From positions 5,778,001-5,842,000 of the forward strand of contig JANTQA010000042.1 in assembly GCA_027625915.1 (NCBI GenBank): a DNA stretch of 64,000 nt, in the 5' to 3' direction. The translations under genes and the position numbers were made by a program. Shown here piece after piece: positions 12,873-22,639 of the stretch; positions within the stretch are counted from its first letter, which is position 1; every line of letters starts with the position of its first letter. The notes below the pieces were generated by a model. That model saw nothing but the letters and a program-made list of their open reading frames with translations. It did not search any database and had not been told where the DNA came from. This DNA is from Anaeramoeba flamelloides. Taxonomy: Eukaryota; Metamonada; Anaeramoebidae.

Positions 12873-13204
12873 AAAATGAAAAAAATAAAGATGAAGAAAA
12901 TAAAGATAAAAAAAAAGAAATGTAAAATGAAAAACAAAATCTAAATCCAATTGCAAATGAAGAAGATTCGATGATCAATAATAGCAATTCATATATATCT
13001 CCTGAATCATCCAAGATAAGAAACTTAAATATTATTTAAATTTTTTTATAATTTAAAATGTTTTTTTTTTTTTTTAATATTTAAATAATAATTACACAGA
13101 GATATATACTCAATTTTTTTTTTTAATGTTACACCTTTGTTATCTTTTCTAATACTCTAATGATCTCAAGAGTATTTTGATTTTTTTTGAAAATTTTTTT
13201 CTTT

Positions 13205-13500
13205 ATTATTGAACAAGTTTAAATTACACTCGAAATGTCCTTTTTCTTAAATTTCCTCAAATGTTATTTAAAAGTTAAAATCATAGATTTCACGATTGTT
13301 CAAGGGAAATAAATACCAAAATTTTTTTTATTGTTAAAAAGCAAAAACAAAAAATTGATGAGTAAAAAGAAAGGAAATAAGAAAAAAAAAAATTCATAAA
13401 GGGTTTATAAGAAGAATTAGTAAAAAATAAAAAATAAAAAATACAATGATCTCTTTAATTAAGTACTCCCCAAAATCACAGTCACAATATTTTTAATTTA
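13205..13500 (-). mobile_element. LINE-tailed short repeat (SINE-like or internally deleted LINE)
   Basis: On the minus strand it runs from GTGACTGTGATTTTGGGGAG through T-rich sequence to a tail containing AACAATCGTGAAATCTATGA and then GTGTAATTTAAACTTG with AATAAA. A direct counterpart lies at 23848-24160 (+). The tail matches the 3' end of the LINE fragment at 34880-35630, but the front part does not, which is the layout of a SINE using a LINE tail. Confidence 0.6.
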
Positions 13501-13586
13501 TAAAGTTTAGTTAGTTGATCATGAATATTGATTTGACGATCTTTGTTGAATTGTTTTAATTTCTTTTTTCTTTTTGACATTGAGTT

Positions 13587-13750
13587 TTTTTAAGGAATTA
13601 ATCTCGATAAAATTTTTTTTACCTAAATTTAAGAGATTGAGAAAATTTTTTGGCAATTACTTAGATTTGAAAAACCCTGTTAATTTTCAATATTAAACAT
13701 ATTTCTAGATAAGGAATTCTTATTTAGAAATTTGTCAAAATAAAAAATAA
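13587..13750 (+). repeat. Dispersed repeat, inverted copy of 1670-1860
   Basis: The reverse complement shares blocks with 1670-1860: CAAATTTCTAAATAAG, TTTTTCAAATCTAAGTAAT and CTCAATCTCT-plus-AAATTTAGGTAAAAAA. They agree at roughly four bases in five by eye. The family is unknown. Confidence 0.65.
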
Positions 13751-14024
13751 TAATAGCGACTATTACCTTAATCCTTGGTATTTTTTGTCTCTGTTTTTTC
13801 TGTTTTTATTTTATAGTTATTCATACTTTCGTATTTCAGTTTCACAATATTAGGAAGTAACCATTTTAATTTTTCCTTTGTAAATCTTCTTCCCAATATA
13901 AAGAAAAGTTGACATTGAGAAAAAACGGGAAAAAATATATTGGTATTTATCTTTGTGACTTAAATTTTGTTGAAGGTTTGGATTGGTAGATGGCAGACTT
14001 TACAATTAATAAATTTAGATATTT

Positions 14025-14580
14025 TGTGTACACTAAACCAAAATTCAAAATTTTCCACACAGCTAAAACGTTCCAAACAATTACAATAATACAATTTCAT
14101 TGAAATTGGAGATAATTTTGATTTTTGTAAAATATGAAAATCATTTTTTCATCTTTTAGTTTTTTGTTTTGATTTCATTGTTTGAATTACGTAATTTGTT
14201 TCGTTGGATCAAAATTTTTTTGAACAATTGATATTATGGTTAAAATCAAGTTGTTCAAAATAGAAGAACTCAAATAAAATTAGTTGGTAGTATCTAACCT
14301 TTGATCGATCAATATTCCTCTAATAGAATTTAAACATATTTACTAATGTATTTTTTTGTTTTGCTCTCTCCAAAATTTTTGACACACCCTTCATTTATTT
14401 GTATTGATAATTATTTATTTATTGTTTTTTGAGTATTGTAATTTATGAAGAAGTGTTAATATTTCAATTAGTGAATGGTTCTAATTTGGTAAATCTTCTA
14501 GAATTGATTAAATAAGTTTTTTTCTTCACAAATTGAATTTTGGTTTGTTAAAAATTTTGAATTGGGGTTTATTTGTGGGT
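14025..14580 (+). repeat. Dispersed element, family D
   Basis: Same orientation as the copy at 48056-48575 and inverted relative to 5490-6010. Landmarks are TTTTTGTTTTGATTTCATT, TTTGATCGATCAA and AATTTTTGACACACCC. The imperfect terminal inverted repeats include AAATTCAAAATTTT-type ends. Non-coding. Confidence 0.6.
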
Positions 14581-16058
14581 ATTTCATGAGGTATCTAACA
14601 TTTTCAATATTAAATCAAAACCAGTATTTTTTTTTTATTTTTCTTTAATCGTTCCAATTCTACAAAAAAAAATGCGAGAATAACATAAATATAATTCTAA
14701 AAGATATTAGTTAATTTAGAATTTTTTGAAAAGGTAAAATTTTTGAGGTGTCATTATGTGTTCATTTTATAGTACATGTATAGTTTTATCTGGATATTTT
14801 AGAGTATCATTGTATTTGTTAATAAATATTTTGTTAACTTATTTTTTCCATTTCTGAATTAATTCATACCTTTTGTCTTTTCGTTTTAAATATCTTAAAT
14901 AATATAACTAGAGTTATTACAGGAGTAAAAATTTTATAAAATTTAATAAAACAAAAAATTTCCGTATGACTACTTATCAAATTAGAAAACAACTTAGTGT
15001 TCCTAACCTTTTCAAAAAAAAAAACAAAAAAAAAAACAAAAAGTTCAAAAAGAAACCTAAAAATATTTTTTTTACATATGATTCTTGACTAATGGTAAAA
15101 AATGGAAACACATTATTTTTTTATTTTAACCTTCTTTTTAATTGAATGATAATAATAATTTTTTTTTCTTAGACTTATAAACATTTACTAGCTTTTTATC
15201 ATTTTTAATAACGTAACTGTTAGATTTACAGTAATTAAACTTTTTATAATAACTATTTGATATTTTTTGATCAATAAAAAATCCATTTGAAAAAAGTTTG
15301 ATAGATTAAAAAAGAAAAATACACTTATTTTTTTTGAAGAATAAATAAACAAAAAATTGATTGAAATAAGATAAATAATAAACTTCATATCCGAGTTGAT
15401 ATATATTAAAAAATATTTGAAAAAACTAATAATTTTTAAAAAAATATATATGAAATTGTGTATTGGAACGCTCCATGCAATATTACTAAGCCTCTTTAGA
15501 AAATTAAAAGAATTTACAGCAATATTTTTACACAATAAATATATAGATTTAAAAATAAATTACAAAGTCTCAATTTTTTTAATTTATTTGGAGTGTCTTA
15601 AACTGTTTTTTTACTTTAAATTAATATTTTTAAAAAGGAAAAAGAAAAAGAAAAAACAAAAACAAAAGACAGAAATTGAAAAAATGAATATAAATAACTT
15701 AATCAATAATAAGTGTTTATTTTTAGGAAAATAACGATTGTTTTAATATAAGTTATAATCCAAAAATTAATAAAGGAAATCTTATTTTTTATTATTTTAA
15801 AAAATCAAATCATTTTAATTTGATTATTTTTTGACAATAAAAAAACTGGACTGAAAAGAGATTAAAAACATTATTATTTCTAATTTGTAAAAAAAATTTC
15901 TATCAAATACCCGATTAAGAAGTGAGATATTATTTAATAATCCATATTTAGTTATTTAGTAATGCCATTAACCAGTGTTTTGTTCATTAAAAACTATTTC
16001 TTTAGTTCGAGTTTTTGAAAATATTTTATTTTTGCTTCTGTGTCCATTCTTTGATATA

Positions 16059-16528
16059 TAGTCGGGAAAAAAATACCGGACAAGATTTTTAATTGTGAGT
16101 ATTAGTAAAATTTTTGTCTAATTTCAATGAAATCCTTATTATAAATAACCAATTTTTTTTATGAGATTGGTAATAAACCTACCTAAAATCCATCAAAGTA
16201 AGATGTCTCTAGAATACTGGAGTAATTGTTTGATAGCCTATGTTGATCAACTTTTTTTGAAAAACAATCGAGTTTTATTAAGGTTTACTATAGTTTGGAA
16301 AATGATAATTTTTCTTATTGTTTTTTGATTGATTGAATGGTGTTTTGAACAAGTGTGATTTCATCAATCATCATTCTAATAAGTGGGGTAGTTATAATTG
16401 AAAAGGTTCGATTCTGAAAAAAAAAGGAATTTGATTGTTAATAAATGAAATTACACAATAATTTTACTAATATTCACAATTAAAAATCTTTTCCGGGATT
16501 TTTTTCATGTCCAGTATTTTTTCCACTG
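16059..16528. mobile_element. MITE family 2, Tc1/mariner-like ends
   Basis: The left end is TAGTCGGGAAAAAAATACCG. The right end, read inverted, is CAGTGGAAAAAATACTGGAC. Inside these, GATTTTTAATTGTGAGTATT pairs with its inverse at the right, so the terminal inverted repeats are about 70 nt. The length is about 470 nt with TA at the edges. CAGT...CxGGACA ends are typical of Tc1/mariner elements. It is non-autonomous, with no transposase frame. A partial relative lies at 32770-33010. Confidence 0.75.
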
Positions 16529-17019
16529 CTCTAATTTATTTTTTTTTAATTTGAACAATATTAAGAGATCCCTTTTTGCATATATTCTATAATTTTGTAA
16601 TAAGAAAAATTAAATTTCAAGGGACACCTTATTGATTATTTTTTTTATTTTAGCGTTTCAATAGGAATATTTTTAAAATTATTGGGCAAAATATTTCTAA
16701 TTAAAAACTTAAAACGGCCAAAAAAACGACAAATATAGAGATAAATTACATACATTTACTTATTAATTGTTATTGATTCAGATATGTGATTAATCATAGA
16801 ATTATCATATTTCAAAAAAATATTTATTTACAACTCAAAATCAAATATCAAATCATTTTCTAAAACTTGAAATTTGTAATGGTTTGATTATTCTAATTTC
16901 CTGTTTCACACAAGATTTTGTAATTAGTGTCATGAGATTTCTATTAACTAATAAAAGACACAATCACAGAGCCAACTTTTTCACTTTTCATTTTTTTTTT
17001 CAAACTTTACTTTTTATTG

Positions 17020-17722
17020 ATGACCGAAATTGATCCTGAAACAACAACTATTTTACCACCAGGGTTTTTTGACAACAAAGAAGAACAATTTGAATCAGAA
17101 ACACAGCTATTGCTATTAATTCAATCAGGTTGGCCAGGCAATATTCAAGAAACAGATGGGGATGAACAAAAAAAAAAAAAAAAAAAACAGAAAGAGAAAA
17201 CTCCGAAAAAAAAAAAAACAACAGTTATTAAAACAAAACAAGCCCTTAACAAACACCCAAAACGATCTTATTTTAGATGACAAAACAAACAAAACAAACA
17301 AACAAGAAGAAAATGAAATGGATGAAGCTTATAAATTGTTTGAACAAAGCCTAAATTTAAATAATTTGGAGAATGAAGAGAATGAGAAAGACACAATCCA
17401 GGGAAGAATTCAACAACTTAAAAAAAGAAGAGAAAATTACCAAAAACAAAAAAAAAATCAAAAATTAAAAGAAAGTAAAACAGAAACAACAGAAAAAAAA
17501 CAGGATCCAAAAACAGAAAATGCACAAAAGAATTTAGTTCCCCAAAAACCAGAAAGTAAAGTAAATGAAACAAAATCAAAAAGCACTGTTGTAAATAACA
17601 AGAAGCACGACGATCAAGATGATCAAGACGATCAAGACAACCAAGACGATCAAGACGATCAAGACGATCTTGATTTTGATTTTAATGGGTTAATGAATTG
17701 GCGCAAAAAAGGGAATTTGTAA
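17020..17722 (+). pseudogene. ZNF830/CCDC16-like small acidic protein, split by a frame change in a poly(A) run
   Basis: Two overlapping frames read as one protein. The first, starting at ATG 17020, has ILPPGFFDN. The second, ending at 17722, has MDEAYKLFEQSLNLNN, a coiled coil, a (DDQ)n acidic repeat and a terminal GLMNWRKKGNL. In ZNF830/CCDC16, a pre-mRNA-splicing-associated nuclear protein, the same order occurs: LPxGFFD, MDxEWxxFQ, coiled coil, acidic stretch, DWRxKG. The N-terminal C2H2 finger of that family is missing, and no upstream exon carrying one was seen. The frames differ by one base, and the switch must fall at or near 20 consecutive A (17168-17187), so run-length error, slippage or genuine decay are all possible. 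If the run is really one A shorter, the product would be about 233 residues. Family assignment rests on short motifs. Confidence 0.5.
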
Positions 17723-19045
17723 GGAAAGAGATTGAATGTATCTCTTTTAAAACAAATAAAATTCGGCCTAATAAGGAAAATTTTGAATCTTTGATTTGTT
17801 TTGTTAATTATTTTTCATCTTTGCTATTTTGATAAATTAAGTTACTCTAAAATTTGAATTAGTCACCAAGAAATTGAAAAAAGATAAATTTTAGACAAAT
17901 AATAATTCAAAACATTGAAAGAACGTTTTTTTGTTAGTCTCAATTCCTTGTGTGTGTTCGTTCTGAAAACTTATTTGTGTTTGGCACTACTCTGGAAACA
18001 AAAATATTAAAATATTAAACAATTGCTCTCGATGATAAATTGAGATAAACTTTGATCTATTATTTTTTCTTTGTTTTATCAATCAAATTTAATTTATTTT
18101 GGATTAAAATTTTGAAAATTTAGAAATAACTATCCGAATTTTAGGCACGGTTCAGATTACTTTTATACCCCGAGGACATATTTGTTTATTTAAAAGAATG
18201 TTTAGTTAAGAGATCTTGTTCAAATTTACAATATATTTTTTTTTTCCATAATTTGTTTTTTGGGTAAAAACCTTTTTTAATAACCAAACAATTTGAAATT
18301 TAAATTGAAAAGTTTTGGAAATCAAAATTTCTCTGTACCTATCAACTTTTTTCCACTTTATTTTTCAAGATAATAAAGTTTAATTTAAGGGTATAAAAAC
18401 ACTTTATTATAAAGTGGATAGTTAGTTCCATAGGACGTAATAAAAATCGATTGTAAATAATCCTCATTTTGTTGGAAAATTTGAATAATTATTTTTGAGA
18501 AATGTTTTCATTCAAAACTTCAAAAATCTAAAATTTGTAATAATTTTCATATTATCATATTGGGAATCCTTTAAATGATTTTTATTAATAAGTACATCGA
18601 ATTTTAATATCTACATAATATTAAATTCAACTATTCTGAGAAATCTTGCCTTGAAAATAAAACACCAATAATTAAATGTTAATGTTTTTTTTTTTAAAAT
18701 TATTTTTCCTACATATCACTTTTTCTAATTTATTTCAATTATTAAAGTTGAAACTTCTAAATTTTTTACAAAAAATTCAAATAATTTTTATTTATTAATT
18801 TTTTCCCTTATTTTGAGTGTTTAATTTCCACTTATCATAATTAGATTTATTTTAATTATAGAAATAACTAGAAAATTTATTTAATTTTTAGTTTATTTCT
18901 TAAATATAGAAAAAAAAAAAAAAACTTTATGTTCTTTTGAGTTTTCTTTATATTTGGAAAATCAATAGATTTTACTAATAAAAAAACTCAAGAAACTATA
19001 GGCACTCTAGGGCGCTCTACAATACTCAATGGACACTTTTAGTGA

Positions 19046-19115
19046 ACTTTTCCAAAATTTAAAAGAATTGAATAAAATCCAAAATTATCTCGATTCTTTT
19101 AAATTTTGGAAAAGT
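19046..19115. repeat. Perfect 23-bp stem-loop
   Basis: 19046-19068 is the exact reverse complement of 19093-19115 (core CTTTTCCAAAATTTAAAAGA), with a loop of about 24 nt. Confidence 0.9.
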
Positions 19116-19175
19116 GTGGTTGGGCTTTCGACAATTTCAATTTATTTGGAAAACCGATAGATCTTCGTTAGTTTT

Positions 19176-19244
19176 TTTTTTTTACTTTTCGAAATAAACG
19201 GAAAATTTCCGAAAATTTTCTGTTTATTTCAAAAAGTAAAAAAA
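19176..19244. repeat. Long imperfect stem-loop, about 33 bp
   Basis: The left arm contains ACTTTTCGAAATAAACGGAA and the right arm its near-complement TTCTGTTTATTTCAAAAAGT. Both are flanked by T and A runs that extend the pairing. The loop is only a few bases. Confidence 0.85.
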
Positions 19245-19697
19245 ACCTAGAACACTTTACAAATAAAAAAGAAAACCCCATGAAAACTTAGGTTCTCTAA
19301 GACACTCTAGATTACTTGACGACATTTTAAAACACCTTCTGAATTTCTAAATATTTATTGAGAAATCTCAATAAGGAATCACAATTTTCTTTTTAATTAT
19401 CTAATGAAAAAATTGCAAATGTAACTTTCTTGTGAATAATTTTAATTATACTATTCTAAAAGTTATTATATTTTTTGAAGAATTTTAATTATTTTTTAAA
19501 ACTCATTATCTGATTGTCTTTATAGAATAGTACAGTTTACCTCGAATATATAATAAATATATTTTTCTATTTTTCACTTGAAATTTTTTTTCTACATTGT
19601 AAATATTAGTTTTTATTATCATTTTATTACATAGAATACCTATTTTATTTTTTTGTAAATTTTCATGCTTTTAGTATCAAATCCCAGCATTTCTATT

Positions 19698-19823
<126 letters not shown>

Positions 19824-21189
19824 CTATTTTTTTTTTCGTATATTTTATTTTTAATTTTGGAACTTGTAATAATAAATATAAACATTACAATGCTATCTAG
19901 TAATCAAAAACAGTAATCTATATTATTATTAGTATTATTATTATGGAGACATTTTTTTGAATCCATATATTAACACAATATTAGTAATAAAATCTTTAAA
20001 ATATGCAAATTTGTAATTAATATCTCGTTACAAAGAAAATAATACCAAAATAGTTAGATCCCACATTATTGCCATAAATTATATAAAAAAAATAATATCA
20101 CGATAATCCACAATATTTTTCTGATCGTTTCTAAAGAAAATAGTTTGTTTTATGCTAAAAAATATTTTTTTTCAAATTTTAATTTTTACCAAATATAAAT
20201 TGCTTGGTGAATATTCTAATAAAATAAATAAAAAACAATATTGGAAATGGACTTGAATATAAAATAATTGTGTTTTTTCAAAATAGATTTATTACTTTAA
20301 AAGTTAAATAACAATAAAGAAGAAAGAGTAATTTCCCTTCTTTTTAATGATTGTGAATTTTAAAAAAAAAATCTTTTAACTCTAGTTTTTTTTATATACA
20401 CTAAAAAGATAAGAAAATAAAAAGAATAATAAAAAAAAAAATTTAAAACAATTCTTTATAAATAATGATATTTCGGCAAAATATTGAGAAAGGCAAATGG
20501 AATTTAATCTAACACCTTTCAATTTTCAGAGAATAAAATAATTATTTTTTTGCTAAAATAAAGGAAATTATTCTTTATCAAATCACAGAAGGGTTAATAT
20601 TTTTTAAAAGTCTTTTTATCTATAATTTTATAATAATAAATAAACCGGTTAACTATTATTTATTTTAGTTATGACAATTGTTGTTGATCTAAATGGATTG
20701 ATTGGTCAGCCAACCCAATCAATAAACAAAATCAATAAACACTCTTGATTTTATTATTGATTTAATTAAGTTTCTTTTTTGTTGTTTTAATCAAATAATA
20801 AAATTTTTTTGCAAGATATGTTTTTTTAATCAAAAAAATATTTTTCTTTTTAAAAATATTGTTTAATTTCCCCGAAAAATCCTAAATATTTTTTCAAAAT
20901 TAATTCTTTCTAACAATATTATGAAATCTTGTAGTATTTTTAGACAGTTATTGAAATTTTATAGAATATTGTTATTTATATCTGAAATATTGAGATATTA
21001 TTGATAATTGAAATGTTATAAAAAATTAAGATTATATAATATTAATAGCAATTTTATTAATTTATTTGAACTGAAAAAAATATTATCGAATCCCCTATTT
21101 ATAATTATAAAACATTTTAACCCTTTCTATTTTTTATCACCATTTCAAAAATTGTGCCTTAAAAGTGAAACTGACTGTAAATTGAAAAA

Positions 21190-21650
21190 AAAAAAAAATA
21201 TTCTTTGATATTTAAGAACAACAAATAATTAAATCTGATTTGTAATTGACCTTTTATTCATTCTAAATAATAATAAACCTAATATTTTAAAAATTAAATA
21301 AAATAAAACCAAGAAATAAAAAAAAGGAGTCACAATCTTTGAAATGAGCATTAAGGATTTTTTATTACTCAAATATTACTGAACTTTCACTGAAAAAAGT
21401 TAACAATAAGAATTTTTACTATTAAATTCATTCATTTTGAAAAACCTTACATAGTCTAAATTTTCTTTGTGATTATTTATCTTTTCCAAGATCTTTTTTT
21501 TTTTTCACATGATCTTTTTGTAAAGAAAAAAGTATCAAAAAAAAATCTTTTACAAAAAAAGAAAAAAAAAGAAAAAAAAATGAAATCAAAAAAAAAAGAA
21601 AAAGATAAATAAAAAAAACAAAAAGAAAAAGAAAAGAAAATCAAAAATTT
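21190..21650 (+). repeat. Dispersed direct repeat (copy of 58615-59050)
   Basis: Shares long blocks with 58615-59050 in the same orientation: AATTAAATCTGATTTGTAAT, GAGTCACAATCTTTGAAATG and AAGATCTTTTTTTTTTTCAC, followed by A-rich sequence. The T/A-rich end yields spurious F/S-rich open frames in both copies. Confidence 0.8.
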
Positions 21651-22639
21651 GAAAAAGCAAAACAATTAATTGTAAAATTTAAAAAAATGATTCTTAATTC
21701 AAAAATTTGAAAAAATTTTTTTAATAAGAATTACTGGAATAAACACTCATAACAACTTCCATTAATATTATAAAGTGAGTCAAAATTTTTGAAATCTAGC
21801 TTTGAAAATTTTATAATAAATTTTCACAGCTCGTTTTGTTTTAGATCTCATCTAAAAATTTTTAGATATCTATTTCCCAAAAAAATTTTCATCATTATCT
21901 TTTTTGAAAACTTTAAATTTGTTTGATATATGCTCAAAATTCTAAAACTTATAATTTCAATTTGAGTTTCTTCCTTCTTTTAGTATTCTATATTCTGACT
22001 TGGTCTATTTTTGCTTCAGTTTTAGAAAAATTCTTAGAGAATTGTGGATTAATTTTTAATAATTTTGTAATTTTTTTATTTATCCAAACATAAATTGAGC
22101 TAAAATCTTTTTGAATTGGATTAAAAATATAAAAATTTATTAATTAACTGGCTTATACATATTGATTTAAAAATTTGTAGTTTTACTCCATTAGCTAAAT
22201 TTTGCTGTTTAAAAATCATTTTGATTTTTTTAAAATTGTCTTTAACTTGTTTGAATGTTTTTTTTTGGTAATTTTTCTCTTTCCAAATACCTAAAATCTT
22301 AATTTCTGATAACTTTTTTGATTTTAAAGTTTGTCTAAAAAAAAAAAATGTAAATTTTTAATGGTATATTTCTCTTCGCACAAATAAAAATAAAAGATAA
22401 AAAAAAAAAAATATAATATATAGAGCAGTTCTTTAAAAAGCTTTATTAATTATATATATATATATTAATCATTTTATAAATATTAAAAATGAAAAATATA
22501 AATGGTATTTTTGTTGAAATTTTTTTTAAAAATGTTTTTTTTTTTATTGTTTTTGTTTTTTGAAATTTTTTTTTAATTGTAAATAAATTTAAAATTAAAA
22601 AAAACAATTACAATATTCTCTTGAAAATATTATTGGTAT

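Larger units (their letters stand above)
12873..17019. other. Intergenic, repeats and a MITE
   Basis: The first 167 nt may be a decayed extension of the USP tail. The rest holds an inverted copy of the LINE-tailed repeat (13205-13500), a dispersed repeat (13587-13750), a family D copy (14025-14580) and a MITE (16059-16528). Overlapping AT-rich frames at 15188-15734 on both strands show no recognisable protein. Confidence 0.6.

Noticed and set aside
15188-15734. Overlapping ~115-codon frames on both strands
   Set aside because: Both are I/F/K/N-rich as expected from AT-rich DNA, with no motifs and no convincing start context.
16400-16415. GGTTCGATTCT, resembling a tRNA B box
   Set aside because: It lies inside a MITE, has no A box at proper spacing and cannot form a cloverleaf acceptor stem.
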